Assembly: GCF_002018875.1 (NCBI RefSeq)
Contig: NZ_MVOL01000006.1
Location: forward strand, 124,001-188,000
Direction: 5' to 3'
DNA from: Pseudomonas sp. MF4836
GTDB lineage: Bacteria; Pseudomonadota; Gammaproteobacteria; Pseudomonadales; Pseudomonadaceae
Length of the DNA stretch: 64,000 bases
The translations under genes were made by a program, and so were the position numbers. The notes under the pieces were generated by a model. It was given only the letters and a program-made list of their open reading frames with translations, was not told the origin of the DNA and ran no database searches. Below are positions 11,791-20,640 of the stretch, one piece after another. How positions within the stretch are numbered: the stretch's first letter is position 1; each line of letters opens with the position of its first letter.

Positions 11791-11925
11791 TCTTTCAAAA
11801 ACGCGACACGCAAATGTCGCTTATCAGATAGTTCGCCCTCTAACGGTGCGCTTGTCTTGTGAAATCTGTAATCTAGCCGCCTCTTTTTGCGTCTGCGTCC
11901 CATAAGGATGCTGCGCGCTAAACGG

Positions 11926-11972
11926 GTCAGTCTTATACGGACTGACAGCATTTCCCTCACCCATAAGGGAAA
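11926..11972 (+). promoter_or_regulatory. Two tandem perfect hairpins in the brnQ leader
   Basis: Hairpin 1 has 7-bp perfect arms GTCAGTC / GACTGAC (11926-11932 and 11940-11946). Hairpin 2 has TTTCCCT / AGGGAAA (11951-11957 and 11966-11972). The right arm of hairpin 2 can instead pair with the CCCT just after it (11974-11977), so two structures are mutually exclusive. The set lies 41 nt before the brnQ start. Attenuation or a protein operator are both possible; no known riboswitch class is recognised. Confidence 0.35.
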
Positions 11973-12013
11973 TCCCTCTCTAAATTCCGATTCAGTAGTG
12001 TGGTATTTCCTTA

Positions 12014-13327
12014 ATGAAAGTGTTGAAAGGCCAGGACATTCTGGCACTTGGTTTTATGACGTTCGCCCTGTTCGTCGGGGCTGGCAACATCATCTTCCCG
12101 CCTATCGTCGGTTTGCAGTCCGGACCTCATGTCTGGATGGCGGCGCTGGGTTTCCTGATCACGGCAGTCGGTCTGCCGGTGGTCACAGTCGTAGCCCTGG
12201 CCAAGGTCGGCGGTGCGATGGATGCGCTGAGCAGCCCGATCGGCAAGATCGCCGGTGGCCTGCTGGCGGCATCGGCTTATCTGGCGGTAGGGCCGTTGTT
12301 CGCGACGCCGCGGACCGCCACCGTGTCCTTTGAAGTGGGCCTGGCGCCATTGACGGGTGAAAGCCCGCTGGCGTTGTTCCTCTACAGTTCGGTGTATTTC
12401 CTCCTGGTGTTTTTCGTCTCCCTCTACCCAGGTCGCTTGCTGGATACCGTCGGGCGCTTCCTGGCGCCGTTGAAAATCATCGCCCTGGCGGTACTGGGTA
12501 TCGCTGCGTTTGCCTTGCCAGCCGGTGATATCGGGGTTGCTACCCCGGAGTACGTTGCCGCGCCGTTCTCTCAAGGCTTCGTCAATGGCTACCTGACCAT
12601 GGATACCCTGGGGGCACTGGTGTTTGGCATCGTTATCGTCAACGCCATCCGTTCTCGCGGTATTGAGTCGCCACGCCTGATCACCCGCTACGCGATCATC
12701 GCCGGCCTGATCGCTGGGGTGGGTCTGGCATTGGTGTACATCAGCCTGTTCCGCCTGGGTGCGGGCAGCCATGAAGTGGCGGCGGGTGCCAGCAACGGCG
12801 CCGCGGTATTGCACGCTTATGTGCAGCACACCTTTGGCTCCCTGGGCAGCGGCTTCCTTGCCGTGTTGATTTCCCTGGCGTGTCTGGTAACTGCGGTCGG
12901 CCTGACCTGCGCCTGCGCCGAGTACTTCAGCCGGATCCTGCCGCTTTCCTACAAGACCCTGGTGGTGATCCTCGCGCTGTTCTCGCTGGTGGTGTCCAAC
13001 CTGGGCCTGACCAAGCTGATTGCGTTCTCGATTCCGGTGCTGACCGCGATCTACCCGCCGTGCATCGTTCTGGTGGCCCTGAGCTTCTGCAAGGACTTCT
13101 GGTATGAGGAGCGGCGTATTGTCGGGCCGGTGATGCTGGTGGCGTTTGTGGTTGGCGTGATTGACGCGCTCAAGGGCACGCCGTGGGCGCACAAGATCCC
13201 GCCGGCGTTGTCCGACATGCCGCTGAGCGCACAAGGCCTGGCATGGCTGGTGCCTGCATTCAGCGTCCTGGTGTTCGCCTTCTTGTGCGATCGCCTGCTG
13301 GGTAAGCGCAGCGACGCCCTGGCCTGA
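12014..13327 (+). CDS. brnQ: Branched-chain amino acid transporter, LIV-II type
   Basis: This inner-membrane symporter takes up leucine, isoleucine and valine with a cation. The 437-residue protein has about twelve hydrophobic segments. The N-terminal [20 protein letters not shown] and the [11 protein letters not shown] motif that follows are characteristic of the BrnQ family. The ATG at 12014 has only a weak upstream ribosome site. The gene is monocistronic: it has its own leader with hairpins and its own terminator. Confidence 0.93.
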   Translation: MKVLKGQDILALGFMTFALFVGAGNIIFPPIVGLQSGPHVWMAALGFLITAVGLPVVTVVALAKVGGAMDALSSPIGKIAGGLLAASAYLAVGPLFATPRTATVSFEVGLAPLTGESPLALFLYSSVYFLLVFFVSLYPGRLLDTVGRFLAPLKIIALAVLGIAAFALPAGDIGVATPEYVAAPFSQGFVNGYLTMDTLGALVFGIVIVNAIRSRGIESPRLITRYAIIAGLIAGVGLALVYISLFRLGAGSHEVAAGASNGAAVLHAYVQHTFGSLGSGFLAVLISLACLVTAVGLTCACAEYFSRILPLSYKTLVVILALFSLVVSNLGLTKLIAFSIPVLTAIYPPCIVLVALSFCKDFWYEERRIVGPVMLVAFVVGVIDALKGTPWAHKIPPALSDMPLSAQGLAWLVPAFSVLVFAFLCDRLLGKRSDALA

Positions 13328-13378
13328 TACCTCCTTGATGGCTGGGTTGCCACGAGCGACCCCGGCGCAGGAATGAAC

Positions 13379-13411
13379 ATGCCCCGCATCCATCGATGCG
13401 GGGCATTTTTT
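13379..13411 (+). terminator. Intrinsic terminator after brnQ
   Basis: The stem ATGCCCCGCATC / GATGCGGGGCAT followed by TTTTTT is a strong rho-independent terminator 51 nt after the brnQ stop. Confidence 0.9.
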
Positions 13412-13503
13412 ATGGGCGGCGCAGGGTGTCTTTTTCTCAGGTGCAGCGTCGAAGCAGTTCGGGTCTGTTCTTACCTTCTGCCAACGCTCTTGTAGGGAAA
13501 TGC

Positions 13504-14241
13504 ATGTCGTTTGTTCAAGCCAACCTGATCCATATTCTTGCGGCCCTGTGGTTTGCCATCTGTTGGGGCGGCTACACCCGCTACGCCACCTGGAAGGGGC
13601 GCGATACGGCGTGCCTGGCCAGCGTGCTGCATTTGTACCGCGAAGACTGGATGCGTCGGATGCTGCTGCGTGACAACCGCATCGCCGATGCCAGCGTGAT
13701 CGGCAACCTGGAGCGTAATGCTTCGTTCTTTGCTTCCAGCACCCTGATTATCCTGGCGGGTATTCTCACTGTGCTGGGCGCGTCCGAGCGTGCAGTGTCG
13801 CTGCTGGCGGACATTCCCATGGTCCAGCAGGCGTCCCAAGGCATGTCGGAAATCAAGTTGTTGTGCCTGGCGCTGGTGTTTGTCTATGCCTTCTTCACCT
13901 TCAGTTGGTGCATGCGCCAATACAACTTTGCCGCGATCCTGGTGGGCTCGGCCCCGATGATCGGCGAGCGGCATGTCTCCGAGCAGGAGCGCAAGGCATT
14001 CGCCTCGCGGGCTGCACGGGTGATCTCCATGGCTGCCAACCAGTTCAACTTCGGCCTGCGTTCCTATTACTTCGGCATGACCATGCTGGCCTGGTTCGTC
14101 AGCCCCTGGTTGTTCATGCTGATGAGTGCCGGGGTGGTGTTTGTGCTCTATCGGCGCGAGTTTCATTCCGATGTGCTCGACGTTATGGTCTATACCCCGA
14201 CCGAGGCGCCGCTTGCGGAGTCCGCCAAGGACGCAGGCTGA
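13504..14241 (+). CDS. DUF599 family membrane protein
   Basis: This 245-residue integral membrane protein of unknown function belongs, by its overall pattern, to the DUF599 family. It has an N-terminal hydrophobic segment (about 7-22) and further segments near 75-97, 117-139 and 190-220. Polar loops are rich in Arg, and WGGYTRYA and FNFGLRSYYF are recognisable conserved stretches. I chose the ATG at 13504, after TAGGGA, and not upstream in-frame codons, which would place untypical Arg-rich sequence before the first membrane segment and overlap the brnQ terminator. A small lipoprotein gene follows 37 nt downstream and may be co-transcribed. Confidence 0.75.
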   Translation: MSFVQANLIHILAALWFAICWGGYTRYATWKGRDTACLASVLHLYREDWMRRMLLRDNRIADASVIGNLERNASFFASSTLIILAGILTVLGASERAVSLLADIPMVQQASQGMSEIKLLCLALVFVYAFFTFSWCMRQYNFAAILVGSAPMIGERHVSEQERKAFASRAARVISMAANQFNFGLRSYYFGMTMLAWFVSPWLFMLMSAGVVFVLYRREFHSDVLDVMVYTPTEAPLAESAKDAG

Positions 14242-14278
14242 CGGGCTTTTTCATATTCAGCTAAACAGGATGTTGCCG

Positions 14279-14737
14279 ATGACGCAGTCGAGTGCCTTCA
14301 AGCTGCTGCTTTTATGTGTGCTGGTGTTGCCGGGATGCCGAGTTCAGACCTTGTACCTCAATGGTGAAGGTTCCGCCGTCGTGGTGGACGCCTTGACGGC
14401 TGAGCCCATCGCCCAGGCGCAGGTGAACTTTTGCGGGGTCAGGCGGGTGACGGGCGATGACGGCGCTTTTCATGTCGCCGAGAAAACCGATTGGGAGGTG
14501 GTGAACTTCCTGGCAGGGCGCTCGCCACTGGACAACAAGCGGCCGTGTTTCGTGAGCATTGAGGCCCCGGGTTACCAGGCCAGGCATTGGGAAGTGCTCT
14601 TCGACAGGCGTTATGAGTTTCCTGTGCGCATGCTCCCGGCTGGCAGCCACTTAACTTACAAGGTTGCCGAGCATTCCACGGTGGATGTTCCGTTGCAGGT
14701 CGAACCCCAGGCCGATGAGGTATTTGTTCCGCGATAG
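14279..14737 (+). CDS. Putative lipoprotein with carboxypeptidase-like regulatory fold
   Basis: This is a 152-residue exported lipoprotein. A hydrophobic signal (about 7-18) ends in the lipobox VLPGC, with Cys20 as the predicted lipidated residue. The mature part, with VVVDALTAEPIAQAQVNFCGV and then a GDDGAFHV turn, resembles the small beta-sandwich seen in carboxypeptidase-regulatory-like domains, where a degenerate repeat carries conserved Gly and Asp. Function is unknown. The ATG at 14279 has an AGGA 8 nt upstream, whereas the in-frame ATG at 14270 abuts that AGGA and is less likely. It is probably transcribed with the DUF599 gene. Confidence 0.65.
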   Translation: MTQSSAFKLLLLCVLVLPGCRVQTLYLNGEGSAVVVDALTAEPIAQAQVNFCGVRRVTGDDGAFHVAEKTDWEVVNFLAGRSPLDNKRPCFVSIEAPGYQARHWEVLFDRRYEFPVRMLPAGSHLTYKVAEHSTVDVPLQVEPQADEVFVPR

Positions 14738-14869
14738 GCCTGGCCGCCATTAGTTGTTGGGGGTGGTGACTGAAACGTTTTACTGCGTTATCGATTGGCA
14801 TTGGTCGACGCTGTATCAACTTGCAATCAAGCAGTTTTTGCAGTGGCGCAACTGAATAACTTAGCCCAT

Positions 14870-14898
14870 AAAAAAACCCGCACTAAGCGGGTTTTTTT
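14870..14898. terminator. Bidirectional terminator between convergent genes
   Basis: AAAAAACCCGC and GCGGGTTTTTT form a perfect stem around a 5-nt loop, with T-runs on both strands. It lies between the + strand lipoprotein (ending 14737) and the minus-strand lipoprotein (ending 14916), and can terminate both. Confidence 0.9.
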
Positions 14899-14915
14899 GT
14901 TGCTCTAAAACCGTA

Positions 14916-15167
14916 TTAGTTGGTTTTAGGTGCAGCTTCCGGAGCGGCTTCTTGAGCAGCAGCCTTATTCGATTCAGCCTGATCTTTGGCAGCTTCGGCG
15001 TTTTCTTTTGCCGCCTCGTTCACCTTATTCTGAGCTTCGTTCATTTTCTGTTGAGCTTGCTCAGCATGTTGGTTGGCATCTTGAGCTTTGTCCTCGGATT
15101 TTTTATCGCAGGCAGCGAGACCGAGGGTAGCGGTCAACATCAAGGCAATAGCTAAAGTCTTACGCAT
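14916..15167 (-). CDS. Small coiled-coil lipoprotein
   Basis: This 83-residue lipoprotein has a signal peptide with the lipobox LAAC (Cys20). The mature chain is almost entirely charged and Ala/Gln/Glu/Lys-rich with heptad-like spacing, so it is predicted to be one long helix or coiled coil ending in a Pro/Ala tail. The form recalls Lpp-like or OprI-like small outer-membrane lipoproteins but the sequence is not one of those. I chose the inner ATG (15167) because it starts directly at the signal peptide; an upstream in-frame ATG at 15212 would put acidic residues ahead of it. Function unknown. Confidence 0.75.
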   Translation of the reverse strand: MRKTLAIALMLTATLGLAACDKKSEDKAQDANQHAEQAQQKMNEAQNKVNEAAKENAEAAKDQAESNKAAAQEAAPEAAPKTN

Positions 15168-15325
15168 GGGGTGTTTCTCCTTAGTGAAGATATCTTCTGG
15201 CCTTTCGAGCACACCCCAACAGGTTAAGTTCCTTGAGATTCACAGATATATTAAGTGCTCAGCGCAGGGAACTTTTACAGCCCCCACCCATTGCCAAGTT
15301 TCGACATTAAAAGAGAGTTCAGCCC

Positions 15326-15802
15326 ATGGCGCAAAACCCCATTTTTGAGCGTGCGACGCGATTTCTTTCAGCGTTGCGACACTGTCAGGTCCTGGGGATG
15401 TGCGTGCACAGCGCCTCGACGGACGGCATTACCGTGACCCTGCCATACAGCCCGCAAATTGTCGGCAACCCGCAAACCGGGGTGATTCATGGTGGCGCGC
15501 TGACCTCATTGATGGATACCGCGTGCGGCATGGCCATCCTCTGTGTGCTGCCGGAGTTCGAGGTCTGCCCGACCCTCGACCTGCGCGTCGATTACATGCA
15601 CCCAGCCGAGCCGCACAAGCCGGTGTATGGCTTCGCCCAGTGCTACCGGGTTACCCGTGATGTGATCTTCACCCGCGGTTTTGCCTATCAGGACGACCCC
15701 GAACAACCGGTCGCCCATGCTGTCGGCACCTTCATGCGCATGGGCAAGGGGCTCAAGGGAACCAGGGGCTTCACCAGCGCGATCAAGGACGGTGCTGCAT
15801 GA
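15326..15802 (+). CDS. PaaI-type hotdog-fold thioesterase
   Basis: This is a 158-residue member of the hotdog acyl-CoA thioesterase superfamily. The motif HGGALTSLMDTACG (about 56-69) has the helix-capping His-Gly-Gly and the Asp typical of PaaI-like enzymes. The substrate cannot be told from sequence. The ATG at 15326 starts right after GAGTTCAGCCC. The stop overlaps the next gene by four bases (ATGA), and that gene is a second, divergent hotdog protein, so the pair may form a heteromeric enzyme. Confidence 0.8.
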   Translation: MAQNPIFERATRFLSALRHCQVLGMCVHSASTDGITVTLPYSPQIVGNPQTGVIHGGALTSLMDTACGMAILCVLPEFEVCPTLDLRVDYMHPAEPHKPVYGFAQCYRVTRDVIFTRGFAYQDDPEQPVAHAVGTFMRMGKGLKGTRGFTSAIKDGAA

Positions 15803-16251
15803 GCGACGACTTCAAGGAACAACTGCAAACCGCCCATGAGCAGGGCGACTATGCATCGCTGCTGCACCTGATTCCCTACGCCAAACTGATCGGCATCGAG
15901 TGTTCGCGCCTGGGCGATGAATTGCTGTTTCGCCTGCCGGCCAACAAAGACAACATCGGCAACCCCTTGCTGCCGGCGATCCATGGCGGAGTGATTGCGG
16001 GTTTCATGGAGTTGGCCGCTGCCCTGCACCTGTTGATTTTCACCGGCTCGCCCGGGGTGCCGAAGATTATCGACTTCTCCCTGGACTACCTGCGGGCCGG
16101 GCAATTTCGTGATACCTACGCCAAATGCCAGGTGTGCCGCCAAGGCCGACGGGTGGCCAACGTCGCGATAACCGCCTGGCAAAGCACCCAGGCAGAGCCC
16201 ATCGCCACGGCGCGGGCACATTTCAAGATCGAAGAAAGCCCCAGCCCTTGA
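15799..16251 (+). CDS. Second PaaI-type hotdog-fold thioesterase
   Basis: This 150-residue hotdog-fold protein is paralogous to its upstream neighbour and translationally coupled to it by an ATGA overlap. The family motif reads HGGVIAGFMELAAA, in which Glu takes the place of the Asp found in the first copy. Such acid swaps are known among hotdog thioesterases, so it may still be active. The C-terminal half has the usual beta-strand pattern (DFSLDYLRAG, VCRQGRRVANV). A candidate heat-shock promoter for htpG lies across its last codons and stop. Confidence 0.75.
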   Translation: MSDDFKEQLQTAHEQGDYASLLHLIPYAKLIGIECSRLGDELLFRLPANKDNIGNPLLPAIHGGVIAGFMELAAALHLLIFTGSPGVPKIIDFSLDYLRAGQFRDTYAKCQVCRQGRRVANVAITAWQSTQAEPIATARAHFKIEESPSP

Positions 16252-16274
16252 AATCCCGGCCACAGCCCCCAACT
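16247..16274 (+). promoter_or_regulatory. Candidate sigma-32 (heat-shock) promoter for htpG
   Basis: CTTGAAA (16247-16253) and CCCCAACT (16267-16274) are 13 nt apart and match the RpoH consensus CTTGAAA-N11-16-CCCCATNT, with mismatches only in the right half. The -35 element overlaps the stop codon of the preceding thioesterase gene. Transcription would begin near 16281, about 60 nt before htpG. Confidence 0.6.
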
Positions 16275-16339
16275 TTGATGACATCCCGCCGTTAGCCCCG
16301 TAGGCACGGCTTATGCCATCTGATTGGAGTTTGATGACC

Positions 16340-18244
16340 ATGAGTGTGGAAACTCAAAAAGAAACCCTGGGCTTCCAGACCGAGGTGAAGCAACTGCTGC
16401 ACCTCATGATCCATTCGCTGTATTCCAACAAGGAAATTTTCCTTCGCGAATTGATCTCGAACGCCTCTGACGCAGTCGACAAATTGCGCTTTGAAGCCCT
16501 GTCCAAGCCCGAGTTGCTGGAAGGTGGCTCGGAGCTGAAGATCCGTGTGAGCTTCGATAAAGACGCCAAGACCGTCACCCTCGAAGACAACGGCATCGGC
16601 ATGAGCCGTGAAGACGCGATCACCCATCTTGGCACCATCGCCAAGTCCGGCACCGCAGACTTCATGAAGAACCTGTCGGGCGACCAGAAAAAAGATTCGC
16701 ACCTGATCGGTCAATTCGGTGTGGGCTTCTACTCGGCCTTCATCGTCGCCGACAAAGTTGAAGTGTTCAGCCGTCGCGCCGGCCTTGACGCCAGCGAAGG
16801 TGTGCACTGGTCGTCCAAGGGTGAGGGCGAATTCGAAATCGCCACCATCGACAAGGCCGACCGTGGCACCCGCATCGTGCTGCACCTGAAGTCCGGTGAA
16901 GATGAATTCGCCGATGGTTACCGCCTGCGCAACATCATCAAGAAATACTCCGACCATATCGCGCTGCCGATCGAACTGCCGAAAGAACAGGCAGCTGCCG
17001 AAGGCGAAGACAAGCCTGCCCAGGAATGGGAAGTGGTCAACCGCGCCAGCGCCCTGTGGACCCGTCCTCGCACCGAGGTGAAGGACGAGGAATACCAGGA
17101 GTTCTACAAGCATATCGCCCACGACTACGAGAACCCGCTGAGCTGGAGCCACAACAAGGTCGAAGGCAAGCTGGAATACAGCTCGCTGCTCTACGTACCG
17201 GCCCGCGCTCCGTTCGATCTGTATCAGCGTGAAGCGCCGAAAGGCCTGAAGCTGTACGTGCAGCGTGTGTTCGTCATGGACCAGGCGGAATCCTTCCTGC
17301 CGCTGTACCTGCGCTTCATCAAGGGCGTGGTCGACTCCAACGACCTGTCGCTGAACGTGTCGCGGGAAATCCTGCAGAAAGATCCGATCATTGACTCCAT
17401 GAAGTCCGCACTGACCAAGCGCGTGCTGGACATGCTGGAAAAACTGGCGAAGAACGAGCCTGAGCAATACAAGGGCTTCTGGAAAAACTTCGGCCAGGTG
17501 ATGAAAGAAGGCCCGGCTGAAGATTTCGCCAACAAGGAAAAAATCGCCGGCCTGCTGCGCTTCGCCTCCACCCAGGGTGAAGAAGGGGAACAAGTGGTGT
17601 CCCTGGCCGAATACCTGGCTCGCGCCAAGGAAGGTCAGGACAAGATCTATTACCTGACCGGCGAGACTTACGCACAGGTCAAGAACAGCCCGCACCTGGA
17701 AGTCTTCCGCAAGAAAGGCATCGAAGTGCTGCTGCTGACCGACCGCATCGACGAGTGGCTGATGAGCTACCTCAACGACTTCGACGGCAAGAGCTTTGTC
17801 GACGTGGCACGTGGCGACCTGGACCTGGGCAACCTGGATTCCGAAGAAGAGAAGAAAGAAGCCGAAGAAGTGGCCAAGGCCAAAGAAGGCCTGGTCGAGC
17901 GTATCAAGACTGCGCTGGGCGATGCCGTCAGCGAAGTCCGGGTTTCCCACCGCCTGACCGATTCCCCGGCGATCCTGGCCATCGGCGAGCAGGACCTTGG
18001 CCTGCAGATGCGGCAGATCCTCGAAGCCAGCGGTCAGAAGGTTCCGGATTCCAAGCCGATCTTCGAGTTCAACCCGGCTCACCCGCTGATCGAGAAACTC
18101 GACGGCGAGCAGAGCGAAGAGCGTTTTGGCGACTTGTCGCACATCCTCTTCGACCAGGCGGCCCTGGCTGCCGGCGACAGCCTGAAGGATCCGGCGGCCT
18201 ATGTCCGTCGACTGAACAAGCTGTTGGTTGAACTGTCGGTTTAA
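16340..18244 (+). CDS. htpG: Chaperone HtpG (Hsp90 family)
   Basis: This is the cytoplasmic ATP-dependent Hsp90 chaperone. Its 634 residues equal the usual Pseudomonas length. The N-terminal GHKL ATPase domain shows [21 protein letters not shown] and [11 protein letters not shown]. The middle client-binding domain contains [13 protein letters not shown] sequence ([16 protein letters not shown]) and the C-terminal domain mediates dimerisation. I chose the ATG at 16340 (MSVETQ), the family N-terminus. A GGAG at 16326 is also compatible with the ATG two codons earlier (16334). It is a single-gene unit between a heat-shock-like promoter and a terminator. Confidence 0.97.
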   Translation: MSVETQKETLGFQTEVKQLLHLMIHSLYSNKEIFLRELISNASDAVDKLRFEALSKPELLEGGSELKIRVSFDKDAKTVTLEDNGIGMSREDAITHLGTIAKSGTADFMKNLSGDQKKDSHLIGQFGVGFYSAFIVADKVEVFSRRAGLDASEGVHWSSKGEGEFEIATIDKADRGTRIVLHLKSGEDEFADGYRLRNIIKKYSDHIALPIELPKEQAAAEGEDKPAQEWEVVNRASALWTRPRTEVKDEEYQEFYKHIAHDYENPLSWSHNKVEGKLEYSSLLYVPARAPFDLYQREAPKGLKLYVQRVFVMDQAESFLPLYLRFIKGVVDSNDLSLNVSREILQKDPIIDSMKSALTKRVLDMLEKLAKNEPEQYKGFWKNFGQVMKEGPAEDFANKEKIAGLLRFASTQGEEGEQVVSLAEYLARAKEGQDKIYYLTGETYAQVKNSPHLEVFRKKGIEVLLLTDRIDEWLMSYLNDFDGKSFVDVARGDLDLGNLDSEEEKKEAEEVAKAKEGLVERIKTALGDAVSEVRVSHRLTDSPAILAIGEQDLGLQMRQILEASGQKVPDSKPIFEFNPAHPLIEKLDGEQSEERFGDLSHILFDQAALAAGDSLKDPAAYVRRLNKLLVELSV

Positions 18245-18255
18245 CTGCGTTGCAA

Positions 18256-18282
18256 GAAAAACCCGCTTCGGCGGGTTTTTTC
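18256..18282 (+). terminator. Intrinsic terminator after htpG
   Basis: AAAAACCCGC TTCG GCGGGTTTTTT forms a tetraloop hairpin with a U-tract 12 nt after the htpG stop. Confidence 0.9.
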
Positions 18283-18314
18283 ATTCTCGTCCTCTCAGCT
18301 GGAGAACATGATTA

Positions 18315-19043
18315 ATGAGCCAAGTCACTCTGCGTTCCGTGGTCTATCAGGTCGATGGCCAGTCTTATGAAAGCCGCCTGGCATTCGACGCCAGCCATAA
18401 GGGCGCGCGGCCGGGCCTGTTGATGGCGCCGAACTGGATGGGCGTCAGCGCCGGTGCCGAGCAGATCGCCGAAGCGGTGGCCGCCAAGGGCTACGTGGTG
18501 CTGGTGGCCGACTTGTACGGGCAGACAGTACGGCCGAGCAACGCTGACGAAGCCGGTGCCGCAATGATGCCGCTGAAGAATGACCGCGCCCTGTTGCGCA
18601 AGCGCATGCAGGCCGCCTTTGAAGCCTTGCAGAGCCAGGGCGAGGCGGCGGTGGACAGCTCCAGGCTGGCGACCTTTGGTTTCTGTTTTGGTGGCTGCTG
18701 CTCGCTGGAACTGGCCCGTACCGGTGCGCCGCTGAAGGCCGCGGTTTCGTTCCACGGCACCCTGGATACGCCGAACCCGGCAGACGCCAACAACATCAAG
18801 GGTTCGGTGCTGGTGCTGCATGGCGCCGCCGATCCGCTGGTGCCGAAGGAGCAACTGCCGGCCTTCGAGGCGGAAATGGATGCAGCAGGCGTCGATTGGC
18901 AATTGCTCAGTTACGGTGGCGCGGTGCATTCCTTCACCGATCCGCACGCCAACGTGCCGGGCAAGATGATGTACGACGCCAAGACCGCCAGCCGCGCCTT
19001 CACCTCAATGCATAACCTGCTGGATGAGGTGTTCAAGGCCTGA
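18315..19043 (+). CDS. Dienelactone hydrolase family protein
   Basis: This 242-residue alpha/beta hydrolase has the Cys nucleophile elbow GFCFGGCCS (Cys124), the acid in HGAADPLVPKEQL and the His in GGAVHSFTDP, which form the Cys-Asp-His triad of dienelactone hydrolases. True dienelactone hydrolase acts in chlorocatechol breakdown, but no such genes are nearby. A general role on a lactone or ester is as likely. The ATG at 18315 lies 11 nt after GGAG and follows the htpG terminator, so it needs its own promoter. Confidence 0.85.
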   Translation: MSQVTLRSVVYQVDGQSYESRLAFDASHKGARPGLLMAPNWMGVSAGAEQIAEAVAAKGYVVLVADLYGQTVRPSNADEAGAAMMPLKNDRALLRKRMQAAFEALQSQGEAAVDSSRLATFGFCFGGCCSLELARTGAPLKAAVSFHGTLDTPNPADANNIKGSVLVLHGAADPLVPKEQLPAFEAEMDAAGVDWQLLSYGGAVHSFTDPHANVPGKMMYDAKTASRAFTSMHNLLDEVFKA

Positions 19044-19055
19044 CCCGGAGCGGGC

Positions 19056-19092
19056 GCCGGCAAGCCATCGGTTTGCCGGCTTCGGCTTTTTT
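19056..19092 (+). terminator. Intrinsic terminator after the dienelactone hydrolase gene
   Basis: GCCGGCAA...TTGCCGGC, extended by three more pairs around an ATC loop, is followed by TTCGGC and TTTTTT. The stem is strong, with a short interruption before the U-tract. Confidence 0.75.
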
Positions 19093-19141
19093 GCCCGGGG
19101 GGCGCCCTTGCCATCCTGGGTTGCCGGCGAATTGAGGAGGA

Positions 19142-20014
19142 TCAGCGCCTGCTCGGCGGCAATTCGATGCGCTTGCTTTCTCCCGGTACCTGCGGCCAGT
19201 CGCCGGCCGCCCAGCGTCGGCGAGCTTCATCGATGCGTGCCGGGTCGCTGGCAACGAAGTTCCAGTTGATGCGTCTCGGCCCGTCCAGCGGCGCGCCACC
19301 CAGAATCACCCCATGACAGTCACTCTGGGCGCAGAGCGTCGCGCTTTGCCCGGGTTCAAGCACGATCAGCGTGTGGGGCTGCACCGCTTCGCCATCCAGT
19401 TCGGCATCGCCATCCAGCACATATAGCGCGCGTTCCTGATGTTCGGCCGGGATCAGCAGGCTGGTTGCCGTCTGCAGCTGCACCTCGGCATACAAGGTCG
19501 GGGAGAGCACCGGCACCGGGGACTCCAGGCAAAAACCGCTGCCGGCAATCATGCGGATCTTCACCCCCAGCACCTCACTGACCGGCAGGCTGGCGGCCGG
19601 GTGATGGCTGTAGTGCCCGGGGCCCTGCTCATGGTCCTTGGGCGAAGCCAGCCAGACTTGCAGCCCATGCAGACGGAAGCCGCTCTGTTTCAAGGCTTCA
19701 GGCGTGCGCTCGATGTGGGCGATGGCGCTGCCGGCGGTCATCCAACTGACGTCCCCCGGGTTGACGAGTTGGTCTGAGCCGAGGCTGTCCTTGTGCTGGA
19801 TCTGGCCTTCGAACAGGTAGGTGAGGGTGGACAGGCCGATATGGGGGTGCTGGCGGATATTCATGCCGCTGCCGGCCGGGTAGGCGGTGCTCAGCATATG
19901 GTCGAAGAATACGAAAGGCCCGACGCTGCGGCATTGTGCCGAGGGCAGGGGGCGCAGGATGGGTTGGCCTTCGACGTCCTCGGCGCGGGGACGGATCACG
20001 ACTGATGTGGGCAT
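19142..20014 (-). CDS. Pirin family protein
   Basis: This 290-residue bicupin of the pirin family shows the N-terminal cupin motifs FVFFDHML and NIRQHPHIGLSTLTYLFEG. The His residues there, with a downstream HIERTPE segment, are the expected metal ligands. Bacterial pirins include quercetinase-like enzymes and regulators of metabolic complexes, so the function here is unassigned. I chose the ATG at 20014, which starts just before VVIRPRAEDVEG; in-frame ATGs further upstream (20041, 20053) add unsupported residues. An OsmC-like gene lies 63 nt upstream in the same orientation, so the two may be co-transcribed. Confidence 0.88.
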   Translation of the reverse strand: MPTSVVIRPRAEDVEGQPILRPLPSAQCRSVGPFVFFDHMLSTAYPAGSGMNIRQHPHIGLSTLTYLFEGQIQHKDSLGSDQLVNPGDVSWMTAGSAIAHIERTPEALKQSGFRLHGLQVWLASPKDHEQGPGHYSHHPAASLPVSEVLGVKIRMIAGSGFCLESPVPVLSPTLYAEVQLQTATSLLIPAEHQERALYVLDGDAELDGEAVQPHTLIVLEPGQSATLCAQSDCHGVILGGAPLDGPRRINWNFVASDPARIDEARRRWAAGDWPQVPGESKRIELPPSRR

Positions 20015-20077
20015 GGGGACATTCCAGGCAGGGCGGGTCATGCCCGAAAGCATAACCCGCCGCTGATGCCCGCGCCG

Positions 20078-20494
20078 CTACTGGCTGAAGGCTCCTTCGG
20101 AAAGGTGGGTCTCGATGCTGACCTCGGTCGTGGTCATCAATTTATGCACCGGGCAGCGATCCGCCACCTGGTGCAATTCGTCGCGCTGGGCGTCGGTCAG
20201 CACGTCCTTGAGGGTCAGTTTGACGTGCAGCGCGTATTTGCCTTTTTGCTCCTGGCTGCTGTCGTGCTTGACCTCCACCGTGACCCCGGTCAGCGGGATG
20301 CCCTTCTTTTGGGCGTACAGCTTCAGGGTCAGGGCTTTGCAGGCGCCCAGCGCCGCGTCGAAGTAGTCGTGCGGGTCAGGAGCCGAACCTTCGCCGCCCA
20401 GGGTCTTGGGCAGGTCGGTAAACAGTTCATGGTCATCGATCTGGATGCTGTGGCGAAAACCTTCGCTGGACTCGGTATTGACGGTAATGGTCAT
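20078..20494 (-). CDS. OsmC-like peroxide-reducing protein
   Basis: This 138-residue OsmC/Ohr superfamily protein has the two redox Cys in the expected places, Cys52 in ALGACKALTLK and Cys114 in ADRCPVHK. Family members reduce organic hydroperoxides as intertwined dimers. The length fits the shorter YhfA/OsmC-like group more than Ohr itself. The ATG at 20494 is preceded by CTGAGGTTTGCC. It is upstream of and co-oriented with the pirin gene. Confidence 0.87.
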   Translation of the reverse strand: MTITVNTESSEGFRHSIQIDDHELFTDLPKTLGGEGSAPDPHDYFDAALGACKALTLKLYAQKKGIPLTGVTVEVKHDSSQEQKGKYALHVKLTLKDVLTDAQRDELHQVADRCPVHKLMTTTEVSIETHLSEGAFSQ

Positions 20495-20640
20495 GGCAAA
20501 CCTCAGGCAGTGATGAAACTCGGACAGGCTTCAAAGGTGCTGAAGTTATAGAGCATTACGCTGCCGCTGCGTTCCCCTTTTTATGAACCGCAGCGCCTCG
20601 GGACGGGTCTATCCTGCTCGGAACGACTGGAGATTACCCC

